A stretch of DNA of 64,000 nucleotides from Streptomyces sp. S465 (lineage in GTDB: Bacteria > Actinomycetota > Actinomycetes > Streptomycetales > Streptomycetaceae), in NCBI RefSeq assembly GCF_026898115.1, contig NZ_CP114036.1, positions 3,162,001 to 3,226,000 on the forward strand, read 5' to 3'. The notes below the pieces were generated by a model that worked only from the letters and a program-made list of their open reading frames with translations, ran no database searches and was not told where the DNA came from. Positions 1-9,819 of this stretch are shown one piece after another (the first letter of the stretch is position 1; each line of letters opens with the position of its first letter). Both the position numbers and the translations under genes were made by a program.

Positions 1-1938
1 ACCACTCGCGTTCAACGTCCCGGTCAACGTCGGACCACCCGCGATCGCGAACGTCACCGTCCCGGTCGGCGCACAGGTGCCGGGCGATGTCGTGGTGACC
101 TGCGCGCACAAGGTCACCGGCTGGCCGCACACCGGAGAGCTGGGCAAGAAGCTCAGCGTGGTGGTGGAGGTGCCCTGGCCCACCGTGACGGAACCGGATG
201 CGTTCGAGCCCCCGACACCGGCGTCGCCGGAGTACGTGGCCGTCACCGCGTGCGTACCCACCGGAATGGCACTGGTCGTCACACACGCCTGACCACTGGC
301 GTTCAACGTCCCGGTCAACGTCGGACCACCCGCGATCGCGAACGTCACCGTCCCGGTCGGCGCACAGGTCCCCGGCGCCACCGTGGTCACCTGCGCGCAC
401 AGGGTGACCGCCTGTCCGCATACCGGAGCGGCGGGCGTGATGGTCAGCGTGGTCAGGGAGGACGCCTGATTCACCGTGATCGGCGTGGTCGCCGTCGAGC
501 CGATGACATCCCCGTCGCCCGCGTAGGTGACGGTCACGGTGTGCGTGCCGACCGGGATGGCGCTGGTGGTCACGCACGCCTGACCGGTCGCGTCCAGCGT
601 CCCGGTCAGGGTCGGGCCGCCCGAGACGGCGAAGGTCACGTTCCCGGTGGGCGTGCAGGTGCTGGGCGGCGCGACGGTCACGTTCGCGCAGATGGTCACC
701 GGCTCGCCGCAGACGGAGGGGCTGGGCGAGACGCTCACCGAGGTGGCCGACGTGCCCTGGCCCACGGTGATCGGCGCCGAACCGCTGGAGCCCGCGACGT
801 CCGTGCTGCCCCCGTACGTGGCCGTCACGGTGTACGACCCCGCCGTCAGCGCGTTGGTGGTCACACATGCCTGGCCGGTCGCGTCGAGCGTGCCGGTCAG
901 GGTCGGGCCACCGGTGATCGTGAAGGTCACCGTGCCCGTGGGCGTACAGGTGCTCGGCGGCGCCACCGTGACCTGCGCGCAGATGGTGACGGCCTCGCCG
1001 CACACCGGGGCGGCGGGCGACACCGTGACCGATGTGGCCGACACTCCCTGGCCGACCGTGACCGTTCCGGTGCCGGAGGAGCCGGCGACGTCCCCATTGC
1101 CGCCGTAGGTGGCCGTCACGGCATGCGTCCCCACCGGGATGGCGTTGGTCGTCACGCATGCCTGGCCGGTCGCGTCCAGCGTGCCCGTGAGCGTCGGCCC
1201 GCCCGCCACGGAGAAGGTCACCGTGCCCGTCGGGGTACAGGTGCCGGGCGCCACGACCGCCACCTGCGCGCACAGGGTCACCGACTCACCGCAGACCGGC
1301 GAGGCGGGAGAGACCGTGAGGGTCGTGGTCGAGGAGGCCGGGTTGACGGTGAGCGGGGTCAAGGGCGAGTTGGACGCGGCGAAGTTGGTGTCGCCGTTGT
1401 AGAACGCGGCGACCTGGTGGGTGCCCACGCTCAGGGCCGGGACGGTGACGGAGGCGTTCCCGGAGCCGTCGAGGGTTCCGTTCACCGTGGGCCCGTCGGC
1501 GCTGATGATGAAGGTGACCGTACCGGTGGGGGTGCCACTGCCCGGGGGCACCGCCGCCACATGGGCGGTCAGCGTCACGGTCTCCCCGCAGACGGGGGCG
1601 GGCGGGACGAAGGTGACGGTGGTGGCGGTCGCGGCCAGGTTGACCTGCTGGATGGTCGTGCCGGAGGAATTGTCCGCCGGGTCGGTGGAGTTGACGAAGT
1701 TCGCCGTGACCAGATGGGAGCCGACGGCGAGGGTCGAGTCGGTCACGCTGGCCGTGCCGGAGTCGGGCCCGGTGGGGGTGAGCGTCACGGGGCCGATGGT
1801 CGGGCCACCGGCGAGGACGAAGGTCACGTCTCCGAATGGAGGGGATCCGGCGGTGATGCCGGTGACGGTGGCGGTGTAGGTGACGGACTGACCGAAGACC
1901 GAGGGGTTCGGTGTGGAGGTCACCGTGGTGGTGGACAT
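1..1938 (-). CDS. Ig-like domain repeat protein (C-terminus outside window)
   Basis: An open frame of 646 codons runs off the left edge. The ATG at 1938 is preceded by AGGAAAGG about 12 nt upstream. The protein is a string of bacterial Ig-like domains (Big_3 type) of 97 residues. Each unit carries recurring elements such as SPVCGxxVT, PTGTVTF, GGPTLTGTLxATGQACVTT and VTATYGGxxxVxGS. Domains of this kind are usually extracellular binding or stalk modules. Each later unit has three to four cysteines in fixed places, which suggests disulfides outside the cytoplasm. However, the N-terminus (MSTTTVTSTPNPSVFGQSV) starts directly with an Ig strand and has no signal peptide or membrane segment. Export, if any, must use a C-terminal or non-classical signal not visible here. 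The partner and function are unknown. Confidence 0.8.
   Translation of the reverse strand, partial: MSTTTVTSTPNPSVFGQSVTYTATVTGITAGSPPFGDVTFVLAGGPTIGPVTLTPTGPDSGTASVTDSTLAVGSHLVTANFVNSTDPADNSSGTTIQQVNLAATATTVTFVPPAPVCGETVTLTAHVAAVPPGSGTPTGTVTFIISADGPTVNGTLDGSGNASVTVPALSVGTHQVAAFYNGDTNFAASNSPLTPLTVNPASSTTTLTVSPASPVCGESVTLCAQVAVVAPGTCTPTGTVTFSVAGGPTLTGTLDATGQACVTTNAIPVGTHAVTATYGGNGDVAGSSGTGTVTVGQGVSATSVTVSPAAPVCGEAVTICAQVTVAPPSTCTPTGTVTFTITGGPTLTGTLDATGQACVTTNALTAGSYTVTATYGGSTDVAGSSGSAPITVGQGTSATSVSVSPSPSVCGEPVTICANVTVAPPSTCTPTGNVTFAVSGGPTLTGTLDATGQACVTTSAIPVGTHTVTVTYAGDGDVIGSTATTPITVNQASSLTTLTITPAAPVCGQAVTLCAQVTTVAPGTCAPTGTVTFAIAGGPTLTGTLNASGQACVTTSAIPVGTHAVTATYSGDAGVGGSNASGSVTVGQGTSTTTLSFLPSSPVCGQPVTLCAQVTTTSPGTCAPTGTVTFAIAGGPTLTGTLNASG
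11..1756 (-). repeat. Tandem 291-bp coding repeats (97-residue Ig-like units)
   Basis: Equivalent positions recur every 291 bp: the segment encoding GGPTLTGTL lies near 11, 302, 593, 884, 1175 and 1466. The units nearest the left edge are almost identical at the DNA level, including a shared segment of about 70 bp at 11 and 302. Those near the N-terminus have diverged. This gradient suggests recent unit duplication toward the C-terminal end. Confidence 0.85.
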
Positions 1939-2037
1939 GGAAGCGGCCGCCCTTTCCTGCTGGCAGGGGGGATGAGCCGCCCGGCTCCGCGCGGCGCGGG
2001 CTGCGCGGAGCCATGGCCTCTGCGCGGGGGTGCCCAT

Positions 2038-2076
2038 ACGGTCGGCCTGTCTACGTCAAGCGGACAGGCCGACCGT
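2038..2076. repeat. Perfect 14-bp inverted repeat upstream of the Ig-repeat gene
   Basis: ACGGTCGGCCTGTC at 2038-2051 and its exact complement at 2063-2076 enclose an 11-nt loop. An outer pair, GCCCAT (2032-2037) and ATGGGC (2091-2096), could extend the structure. It lies about 100 bp upstream of the Ig-repeat start codon. It could be a terminator, an operator or an RNA leader hairpin; the sequence alone does not decide. Confidence 0.6.
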
Positions 2077-2330
2077 CCCCCGACAGAGGTATGGGCGACC
2101 CACCAGTCGGTATCTGCAAGTAAGCGGGCTGCTACGCCGGATGGGCCAGGGAGGGGACGGCGTTTCCACTCGGATGGCGCAGCGCGGCCCGCGCGTTGCC
2201 GATGCGCGGGCGCACGGACGCGCATCGGCCGCGGCGAACGCCGCGCCCAGGCGCACGGGAGAGCGCGTGGGGACGCGGGCAGACCGAGCGACGTACGGCA
2301 TGCCGATCCGGTCCGGCCCCGTCGGAGACG

Positions 2331-2366
2331 CCACGGCCCCGCCCCCAAGAGGAGGCGGGGCCGTGG
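2331..2366 (-). terminator. Hairpin terminator after the phoH-ybeY-CBS unit
   Basis: A perfect 13-bp stem, CCACGGCCCCGCC with its complement at 2354-2366, encloses a 10-nt loop. There is no T-tract, as is usual in Streptomyces. It lies about 110 bp beyond the stop of the CBS-domain gene. Confidence 0.6.
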
Positions 2367-2478
2367 CGGGCAGGAGGCGGTCCGGCGGGGCGCCGCCGGA
2401 CCGCCGCTCAGCTCTCTCGACTCGGCTGCGGCGGGCAGGGGGCCTGGGCTCTCCGAACTCGGCCCCGCCCGGCGGGGC

Positions 2479-3792
2479 CTAGCTCTCCGACTCCGCCGCG
2501 GCGACCTCGCGGACCGGCTCGACCAGCACCGTGACGATGCGGTTGCGGCGGCCCGCCGGGGACTCGGCGGTCAGCCGCAGCGCCTTCAGGGCGGGGTCGG
2601 TGCCGCCCTCGGGGACGTCGACCTCGGCCTTGGCGCCCGCGATCGGCACCCGGCCCAGCGCCTTGGCGAGCAGCCCGCCCACCGTCTCGACGTCCTCGTC
2701 CTCCAGGTCGGTGCCGTACAGCTCGCCCAGGTCGCCGAGGGCGAGCCGGGCGGTCACCCGGTGGCTGCCGTCGCCGAGGTCCTCGATGGGCGGCAGCTCG
2801 CGGTCGTACTCGTCGGTGATCTCGCCGACGATCTCCTCGAGGATGTCCTCGATGGTGACGATGCCGGCCGTGCCGCCGTACTCGTCGATCACGACGGCGA
2901 CGTGATTGCGCTCCCGCTGCATCTCGCGCAGCAGATCGCCCGCGTTCTTGGTGTCCGGGACGAAGGCGGCGGGCCGCATCGCGGTGGAGACCAGCTCGGA
3001 CTCGGCCTCGCGGTTGATATGCGTCTTCCGGACCAGGTCCTTGAGGTAGACGATCCCGACCACGTCGTCCTCGTTCTCCCCGGTGACCGGGATACGGGAG
3101 AAGCCGGAGCGCAGTGCGAGGGTGAGGGCCTGCCGGATGGTCTTGTAGCGCTCGATGACCACGAGGTCGGTGCGCGGCACCATCACCTCGCGCACCAGGG
3201 TGTCACCGAGCTCGAAGACGGAGTGGACCATGCGCCGCTCCTCGTCCTCGATCAGCGACTCCTGCTCGGCGAGGTCCACCAGGGCGCGCAGCTCGGCCTC
3301 GGAGGCGAACGGGCCCTTGCGGAAGCCCTTGCCGGGCGTGAGCGCGTTGCCGAGGAGGATCAGCAGCGGCGGGATGGGGCCCATCACCCGGGCCAGCGGG
3401 ATCAGCGCATAGGCGGCGGCGGTCGCGGTGTTGAGCGGGTGCTGGGCGCCGATGGTGCGCGGGGAGACGCCCACGGCCACGTACGACACCAGGACCATCA
3501 CGCCGATCGCGACGGTCAGCGCCTTCCAGGTCTCGTCGAACTGGTGCAGACACGCATAGGTGACGACGGCGCCCGCCGCCATCTCGCAGGCCACCCGGAC
3601 CAGCAGGGCCACATTGAGGTAGCGGGTGGGGTCCGCGGCGACGAGCATCAGCTTGGCGCTGCCCCGCCGCCCGGAGCGCACGGCCTCCTCGGCGCGGAAC
3701 CGGGTGGTGCGGGCGAGACCGGCCTCGGCGCAGGCCGCCAGCCAGGCCACCACGACCAGCAGGACGGCCGCGGTGACGAGCTGCGCGGTCAT
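2479..3792 (-). CDS. Hemolysin C / CorC-type CBS-domain membrane protein
   Basis: 437 residues with the layout of the CNNM/HlyC/CorC family. An N-terminal membrane domain (DUF21/CNNM, about residues 1-185) begins with the hydrophobic helix [23 protein letters not shown] pair follows (about 200-330, with [10 protein letters not shown] and [19 protein letters not shown]), then a C-terminal transporter-associated domain (about 345-425). Relatives are linked to magnesium or cobalt transport, and the family's haemolysin name is historical. The start is the ATG whose sequence overlaps the ybeY stop as ATGA, so the two are translationally coupled. It is the last gene of phoH-ybeY-CBS, an order conserved in actinobacteria. 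Confidence 0.9.
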   Translation of the reverse strand: MTAQLVTAAVLLVVVAWLAACAEAGLARTTRFRAEEAVRSGRRGSAKLMLVAADPTRYLNVALLVRVACEMAAGAVVTYACLHQFDETWKALTVAIGVMVLVSYVAVGVSPRTIGAQHPLNTATAAAYALIPLARVMGPIPPLLILLGNALTPGKGFRKGPFASEAELRALVDLAEQESLIEDEERRMVHSVFELGDTLVREVMVPRTDLVVIERYKTIRQALTLALRSGFSRIPVTGENEDDVVGIVYLKDLVRKTHINREAESELVSTAMRPAAFVPDTKNAGDLLREMQRERNHVAVVIDEYGGTAGIVTIEDILEEIVGEITDEYDRELPPIEDLGDGSHRVTARLALGDLGELYGTDLEDEDVETVGGLLAKALGRVPIAGAKAEVDVPEGGTDPALKALRLTAESPAGRRNRIVTVLVEPVREVAAAESES

Positions 3793-4286
3793 CGGACGGT
3801 GGGGGCCGGGGAGGGGCCGGTCAGACCCTGCTCCGCACGCCAGCCGTCGATGATGGCGGCCTGGAGGCCGAACATCTCGGCCCGCTCGTCCGCCTCCTCG
3901 TGGTCGTAGCCGAGGAGGTGGAGGACGCCGTGGACGGTGAGCAGCTGGAGCTCCTCGTCCATGGAGTGCCCGGTCGGCGCCTCCTCCCCCTGCCGCTTGG
4001 CCACTTCGGGGCAGAGCACGATGTCCCCCAGGAGGCCCTGCGGGGGCTCCTCGTCGTCCTTGGCCGGCGGACGCAGCTCGTCCATCGGGAAGGACATGAC
4101 ATCGGTGGGCCCCGGCAGGTCCATCCACTGGATGTGCAGCTGCTCCATGGCGTCGGCGTCGACGACGATCACCGAGAGCTCGGAGAGCGGGTGGATACGC
4201 ATCCGGGCGAGTGCGTAACGGGCGACGTCGAGCACCGCCCGCTCGTCGATATCGGTACCGGACTCGTTGTTGACGTCGATCGCCAT
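3789..4286 (-). CDS. ybeY: Endoribonuclease YbeY (rRNA maturation factor)
   Basis: 165 residues, the usual length. The zinc signature [16 protein letters not shown] (H-x3-H-x5-H) lies at about residues 120-135 and identifies the single-strand RNA endonuclease needed for 16S rRNA 3'-end maturation and 70S quality control. The ATG at 4286 follows the phoH stop by 12 nt, and the gene ends in an ATGA overlap with the CBS protein gene, so the three form one transcription unit. No catalytic residue is missing. Confidence 0.95.
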   Translation of the reverse strand: MAIDVNNESGTDIDERAVLDVARYALARMRIHPLSELSVIVVDADAMEQLHIQWMDLPGPTDVMSFPMDELRPPAKDDEEPPQGLLGDIVLCPEVAKRQGEEAPTGHSMDEELQLLTVHGVLHLLGYDHEEADERAEMFGLQAAIIDGWRAEQGLTGPSPAPTVR

Positions 4287-4298
4287 GAGCGTTTTGGG

Positions 4299-5303
<1,005 letters not shown>

Positions 5304-5470
5304 GGGCCGGCTCTCGGGCCTGCTTCTACCTCCTGTGACAAGGGTTCCCGCCGCTCGACAACCCCGGCTTCCAGAGTACGACGGAGCACCGACAAGACCC
5401 GAGCCTTTTACTCCACACCCACGCCGCACGCACACCACGCGCCCCGGCTGCCCCGGGTGCGGGCCCGGTC

Positions 5471-6583
5471 CTACGCCTGGCGGAAACCGATCGTCGGGAC
5501 GGCCCGGCGCAGCGGCCAGGGGCGGGCGACGGCCGGGAGCAGACGGTCGAGGAAGGCATAGCGGCGCAGCGCGCGGGCGGGCTGGTCGTCGTAGGCGCGG
5601 GCGTGCTGCCACCAGGCGGCGATCTCGACCCAGCCGGGCGCGGACAGCGACCCGCCGAACTCCTGCACCGACAGCGCCGCGGTCAGCCCGGCGAAGGCCA
5701 GCCGGTCGGCGAGCGGCCAGCCGGCGAGCGTGCCGGTGACGAAACCGGCGACGAACACATCCCCGGCGCCGGTGGGGTCCAGGGCCTCCACGGCGATCGC
5801 GGGCACCTCGGCGGTCTCGCCGGTGCCGCCGTCGACCGCGTACGCCCCCTCGGAGCCGAGGGTGACGACGGCGAGCGGGACCAGGTCGGCGAGGGCCCGC
5901 GCGGCGGCGCGCGGGCAGTCGGTGCGGGTGTAGCGCATCGCCTCCTCGGCGTTGGGCAGGAACGCCTCGCAGTGCTCCAGCTCGGCCAGGTCGGCCGGGT
6001 CCCAGCGGCCGGTGTCGTCCCAGCCGACGTCCGCGAAGACCCTGCTGCCGCGGCGGGCGGCCTCGGCGACCCACTCCTGGCGGCGGCCGGGCACCAGGGA
6101 GGCCACCGCGGCGCGGGCAGGGGGCGGGCAGCTGGGCGCGGGCTCCTCGGGCGGCGGGGCCTCGTGGCCGTGGGAGACCATGGTCCGCTCGCCCTCGTAG
6201 GCCATGGAGACCGTCACCGGGGAGTGCCAGCCGGGGATCGTGCGGGACGGCGACAGATCGATGCCCTCGCCCCGGTCCAGGGCGTCGCGGCAGTAGTCCC
6301 CGTAGTGGTCGTCACCGAAGGCGGCGGCGAGCGAGGTGCGCAGGCCGAGCCGGGCCAGGGCGGTGGCCATGTTGGCGACACCGCCGGGGCTGGAGCCCAT
6401 GCCGCGGGCCCAGGACTCGGTGCCGCGGACGGGGGCGGTGTCCAGGCCGGTGAAGATGATGTCGAGGAAGACGGTGCCGGTCAGATAGACGTCGCACTCC
6501 GGGTCACCGGGCCGGCGCACGGCCGCGAGCGGGTCGAGCAGCGGGCAGCCCGCCGCGAGCTTGTCTCCGTCGTGTGTCGTCAC
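5471..6583 (-). CDS. PfkB-family carbohydrate kinase
   Basis: 370 residues. Both PfkB signatures are visible: the glycine-rich SSPGGVANMATALARLG (about residues 68-84), and DPTGAGDVFVAGFVTG (about residues 250-265), which contains the catalytic Asp and the anion hole. The family phosphorylates sugars or nucleosides at the expense of ATP. The true substrate cannot be read from the sequence; ribokinase, fructokinase and adenosine kinase relatives share these motifs. The start is a GTG preceded by GGGAG. About 30 C-terminal residues (RRYAFLDRLLPAVARPWPLR) extend past the kinase fold. It appears monocistronic. Confidence 0.85.
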   Translation of the reverse strand: MTTHDGDKLAAGCPLLDPLAAVRRPGDPECDVYLTGTVFLDIIFTGLDTAPVRGTESWARGMGSSPGGVANMATALARLGLRTSLAAAFGDDHYGDYCRDALDRGEGIDLSPSRTIPGWHSPVTVSMAYEGERTMVSHGHEAPPPEEPAPSCPPPARAAVASLVPGRRQEWVAEAARRGSRVFADVGWDDTGRWDPADLAELEHCEAFLPNAEEAMRYTRTDCPRAAARALADLVPLAVVTLGSEGAYAVDGGTGETAEVPAIAVEALDPTGAGDVFVAGFVTGTLAGWPLADRLAFAGLTAALSVQEFGGSLSAPGWVEIAAWWQHARAYDDQPARALRRYAFLDRLLPAVARPWPLRRAVPTIGFRQA

Positions 6584-6668
6584 CGCGCTCTCCCAGGTCT
6601 GGCCGGTCCGCTCCGTCGTCGGATACGGGTGCGGCCAGTGTGCACGATGGCACGGACAACCGGCCGCC

Positions 6669-7589
6669 TCAGCGCCGTTTGGGCAGCGCCACGGTCATCA
6701 GGTCCCGGGCCACCGTGAGCTCCCCCTCGAACCCCGCGGCCCGCGCCTGGCGCTCGAAGTCGGCCGGATCGCCGTAGCGCTGCGAGAAGTGCGTCAGCAC
6801 CAGATGCCGCACCCCCGCCCCGGCCGCGACCCGGGCCGCCTGCCCGGCGGTCAGATGCCCGTACTCGACGGCCAGCGCCTCGTCCTCGTCCAGGAAGGTC
6901 GACTCGATGACCAGCAGATCGCACCCCTGGGCCAGCGCATAGGCGCCCTCGCACAGCCGGGTGTCCATGACGAACGCGAAGCGCTGCCCCCGGCGCACCT
7001 CGCTGACCTCCTCGATCGCGACCGTACGCCCCTCGCGCTCCAGCACCCGCTCCCGCTGGAGCCGGCCGATCTCCGGGCCCCGGATACCGAGCGCGGCCAG
7101 CCGCTCGGGCAGCATCCTGCGGCCGTCCGGTTCGACCAGCCGGTAGCCGTACGACTCGACGGGGTGCGAGAGCCTGGCCGCCTCCAGCGTGTACCCGGGG
7201 GTGCGGGCCAGCACCCCGCCGTCACCGGCGACCGGCTCCTCGGCCAGCGCCACCGTCTCGCGGTAGGCGGTCGCGTACCGCAGCCGCTCGAAGAACCGCC
7301 GGCCCTCGGCCGGGTAGTGGGCGGTCACCCGGTGCGGCACCCGGTCGAGGTTGATCCGCTGGATCACCCCGGCCAGCCCCAGGGAGTGGTCCCCGTGGAA
7401 GTGCGTGACACAGATCCGGTCGATGTCATGGGCGGCGACCCCGGCCTTGAGCATCTGGCGCTGGGTGCCCTCGCCGGGGTCGAAGAGCAGGCCCTCGCCG
7501 TCCCAGCGCAGCAGATAGCCGTTGTGGTTGCGGTGCCGGGTCGGCACCTGGCTGGCGGTGCCGAGGACGATCAGTTCCCGTGCGGACAA
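6669..7589 (-). CDS. rnz: Ribonuclease Z (tRNA 3' endonuclease)
   Basis: 306 residues of the metallo-beta-lactamase fold. The metal-binding motif is [11 protein letters not shown] (about residues 61-71). A distal [11 protein letters not shown] and the final VLTHFSQRY carry the remaining histidines and the ElaC-type signature. It removes 3' trailers from tRNA precursors, which matters here because both tRNA-Ala genes in the window lack an encoded CCA. The start appears to be TTG, placed three nucleotides after the stop of the HIT gene (TAA CCC TTG). That suggests translational coupling rather than an independent ribosome site. Confidence 0.9.
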   Translation of the reverse strand: MSARELIVLGTASQVPTRHRNHNGYLLRWDGEGLLFDPGEGTQRQMLKAGVAAHDIDRICVTHFHGDHSLGLAGVIQRINLDRVPHRVTAHYPAEGRRFFERLRYATAYRETVALAEEPVAGDGGVLARTPGYTLEAARLSHPVESYGYRLVEPDGRRMLPERLAALGIRGPEIGRLQRERVLEREGRTVAIEEVSEVRRGQRFAFVMDTRLCEGAYALAQGCDLLVIESTFLDEDEALAVEYGHLTAGQAARVAAGAGVRHLVLTHFSQRYGDPADFERQARAAGFEGELTVARDLMTVALPKRR

Positions 7590-7592
7590 GGG

Positions 7593-7952
7593 TTATCCGG
7601 GGGGCCAGTTGAGCCCACGGCCGCCCAGGACGTGGGCATGGGCGTGGAAGACGGTCTGGCCGGCGCCGGAGCCGGTGTTGAACACCACGCGGTAGCCGGT
7701 GTCGTCGATCTTCTCATCGGCGGCGACCGTGCCCGCCTCGCGCAGCACATCCGCGGTGATCCCCGGTTCGGCGGCGGCGAGGGAGGCCGCGTCCGGGTAG
7801 TGCGCCTTGGGGATCACCAAGATGTGGGTGGGCGCCTGGGGGTTTATGTCGCGGAACGCGACGGTGGTGTCCGTCTCGCGGACGACGGTGGCCGGCACCT
7901 CCCCCGAGACAATCTTGCAGAACAGGCAGTCGGTCTGCGGTTCTCCCGCCAC
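7593..7952 (-). CDS. HIT-family nucleotide-binding hydrolase
   Basis: 119 residues with the histidine triad HAHAHVLGG near the C-terminus and the N-terminal zinc-linked CLFCKIVSGE, as in HinT/PKCI-type proteins that hydrolyse AMP-linked phosphoramidates. I chose the GTG at 7952 because AAGGAG lies 6 nt upstream; a longer frame from 7979 lacks a ribosome site. It is cotranscribed with the RNase Z gene directly downstream. Confidence 0.88.
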   Translation of the reverse strand: MAGEPQTDCLFCKIVSGEVPATVVRETDTTVAFRDINPQAPTHILVIPKAHYPDAASLAAAEPGITADVLREAGTVAADEKIDDTGYRVVFNTGSGAGQTVFHAHAHVLGGRGLNWPPG

Positions 7953-8029
7953 CGGTGGCTCCTTACGGATCGTCGGCACGTACGGTCCGGATGGTACCGG
8001 GAGGCCCTGCCGACGGTCGCGCTCGCGCC

Positions 8030-8722
8030 CTATTCGCCCTGGGCGGCACGGGTCACGGTGCGGTCCGGGGCCGTGCCGCTCTCGGTGCCGCCCGGAGCGG
8101 CGCCGCTCCCGGTGGGGTCCGGGGCGGCGGTGCGCTCCGTGACGCTCGGGGCGGCGGTGCGCTCAGGAGCGGCAGGATTGGTGGCGCTCTCGGTGGTCCG
8201 GTGCTCCCGTGGGTGGCTGAAGGTCGGGCGGGGGCTTGCGGTGTCAAGGGCGCGGCCCTGGCACTCCCCGATCACGTTCGCCTGGAAGACCTTCCGGCCG
8301 TCCACCTCGCCGGTCAAGTCGCCCCGGACGCAGTGGTTCTCCCGTACGTAGGTGACCCGGCCGCTGACCCTGATGTCCTTGTCACTGTCGGTCCTGCCGC
8401 GGCAGTCCACCCGCGCGTCGGTCTCCTGGGCCCGCTCGGTCTCGCGCGGGGGCTCACTCGCGCGTGTCCGCTCGCTCGCGCGCGCGGGCGAGGCGCCGAC
8501 CGTACGGCCCTTCCTGAACTCGGCGTTGCAGCTCATCCAGCGGACGCCGACACCGCCCCGCTCCAGCGCGTGTGAGGCGACCTTGTCCGTGGTGATCGCG
8601 ATCGTCACGGAGCTGAGGCCGCCCTCGGCCGGCTCGCACCCCGTCACCGCGACCGCCGCCGCGCCGACCGCCACGACGGCCAAAGCCGCCCGCCCCCGCT
8701 CCACTCGGCTGAATACCCCCAT
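8030..8722 (-). CDS. Putative secreted lipoprotein
   Basis: About 230 residues. The N-terminus has an arginine-containing n-region, a hydrophobic stretch ([17 protein letters not shown]) and a lipobox (VTGC), so the mature protein should be lipid-anchored on the outer face of the membrane. The middle has four spaced cysteines (MSCNAEF, VDCRGR, ENHCVRG, GECQGR) and reads like a small domain. The last 70 residues are a Pro/Ala/Thr/Ser/Glu-rich tail with an imperfect ERTAAP repeat. I do not recognise a family. The ATG at 8722 fits the signal peptide best; an in-frame ATG 45 nt upstream is possible. Confidence 0.65.
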   Translation of the reverse strand: MGVFSRVERGRAALAVVAVGAAAVAVTGCEPAEGGLSSVTIAITTDKVASHALERGGVGVRWMSCNAEFRKGRTVGASPARASERTRASEPPRETERAQETDARVDCRGRTDSDKDIRVSGRVTYVRENHCVRGDLTGEVDGRKVFQANVIGECQGRALDTASPRPTFSHPREHRTTESATNPAAPERTAAPSVTERTAAPDPTGSGAAPGGTESGTAPDRTVTRAAQGE

Positions 8723-8840
8723 GGGGGACAGATTCCCATTGGTCGCCACGAACCGAAAGACGGTCATCGGCCAGCTGGAAACCGCCTTCGGTCAGCCGAC
8801 CGGGCGGCTCGCGCGCCCGTACGGACGGCAGGAGCCGGGC

Positions 8841-9716
8841 CTATGGCTCTCCGCGCCGTTCGTCGGCTCGTCCGCCCGCGCCCAGCAGGCCGGTGGGGCG
8901 CAACGGCCGCTCGGCCTCGATGCGGGGCAGCGCGCGGCGGGACACGCGCAGCACGACGGGCGGCAGCGCGGCCCGTGCCACTTGGGCGAGGCGGAGCCAT
9001 GTGGGCACGTAGAGCGCGGTGCGGCGCCGTTCCACGGCGCGCGCCAGCCGGGTGGCGACCGCGTCCACCTCGGAGACGCGACGGACCGGTGGCGGCATGT
9101 GGGAGCGCAGCGCACGCAGAGCCTCGGCTGAGTCGTCGTCACCGATCATGTCGGTGTCGACCCAGTTGAGGTAGGCGATGCCGACCGCGACGCCGTGGTG
9201 TGCCACTTCGGCTCGGAGCGAGTGGGCGAACGCCTCCACACCCGCCTTCGACGCGCAGTAGGCGCTCATCGTGGGCGCGGCGCCGAACGACGCCAGTGAT
9301 CCGATCTGGAGGAAATAGCCGGCGGAGGCCATGAGGTCCGGGAGGAAGGTGCGTGCCGTAAGGGCGCTCGCACTGAGGTTCACATCGATCACCCGACGCC
9401 AGACGGCCGGATCCGATGCGGCCAGCAGTCCGGCCACCGCGACCCCCGCGTTGGCGACCACGGCCGAAGGGCGGCCCAGGTGTCCGCGGACCTCCCGGGC
9501 CGCGCTCTCCAGGGCGGTGACGTCGGTGACATCGACCTCGAGGGCCAGCGCGGCGGTCGGCAACGAGGCGGCCACCTCGTCCAGCGCCCGCTTCTCATGG
9601 CCGAGAAGCGCCGTCCGGGCGCCGCGTCGTGCGAGCTCGCGCGCCAGTGCCGCGCCCAGCCCGCGGGCGGCTCCCGTCACCACCACGGTCCGGTCCTCGA
9701 GCGGGCTGTCTCCCAT
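8841..9716 (-). CDS. SDR-family NAD(P)-dependent oxidoreductase
   Basis: 291 residues of the classical short-chain dehydrogenase fold. The cofactor motif is TGAARGLGAALA (about residues 14-25), then NAG at about 88-90. A catalytic triad is visible as Ser in IGSLASFG, then YCASKAGVEAFAHSLRAE (Tyr-x3-Lys). A C-terminal segment with hydrophobic and basic character (LRLAQVARAALPPVVLRVSRRALP) could associate with membrane, as in SDRs acting on lipids. The ATG at 9716 has GAAGGGA upstream. The flavoenzyme and SRPBCC genes on the same strand make a lipid or isoprenoid oxidation role plausible, but this is inference. Confidence 0.85.
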   Translation of the reverse strand: MGDSPLEDRTVVVTGAARGLGAALARELARRGARTALLGHEKRALDEVAASLPTAALALEVDVTDVTALESAAREVRGHLGRPSAVVANAGVAVAGLLAASDPAVWRRVIDVNLSASALTARTFLPDLMASAGYFLQIGSLASFGAAPTMSAYCASKAGVEAFAHSLRAEVAHHGVAVGIAYLNWVDTDMIGDDDSAEALRALRSHMPPPVRRVSEVDAVATRLARAVERRRTALYVPTWLRLAQVARAALPPVVLRVSRRALPRIEAERPLRPTGLLGAGGRADERRGEP

Positions 9717-9819
9717 GGTCCGTCCCTTCGTCACCGAGTGCCCGGCGCAGTCGGCTTGATGGCACGTCGCCAGGCTCTCGACATGCGGTCGGCTCGCTGG
9801 CGTGTCGCCGGCCCGCGGC

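Larger units (their letters stand above)
1939..2478. other. 540-bp intergenic region without a convincing gene
   Basis: This region lies between the Ig-repeat gene start and the end of the CBS protein gene, so it must hold the Ig gene's promoter. Short frames are present on both strands, but none has a ribosome site or a recognisable protein. Two strong inverted repeats (2038-2076 and 2331-2366) are the only structures I can support. A third, GGCCCCGCC / GGCGGGGCC at 2461-2479, touches the stop codon of the CBS gene. Confidence 0.6.

Noticed and set aside
1..1938. CRISPR array
   Set aside because: The repeats are 291 bp, coding and contiguous, without spacers.
2056..2334. Short minus-strand frame upstream of the Ig-repeat gene
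   Set aside because: No ribosome site, Arg/Pro/Ser-biased composition and overlap with an inverted repeat; not convincing.
250..3909. A plus-strand open frame of about 1219 codons
   Set aside because: It is antisense to the Ig-repeat and CBS genes, has Arg/Gly/His-biased composition, and arises because GC-rich DNA has few stops. No ribosome site or family is seen.
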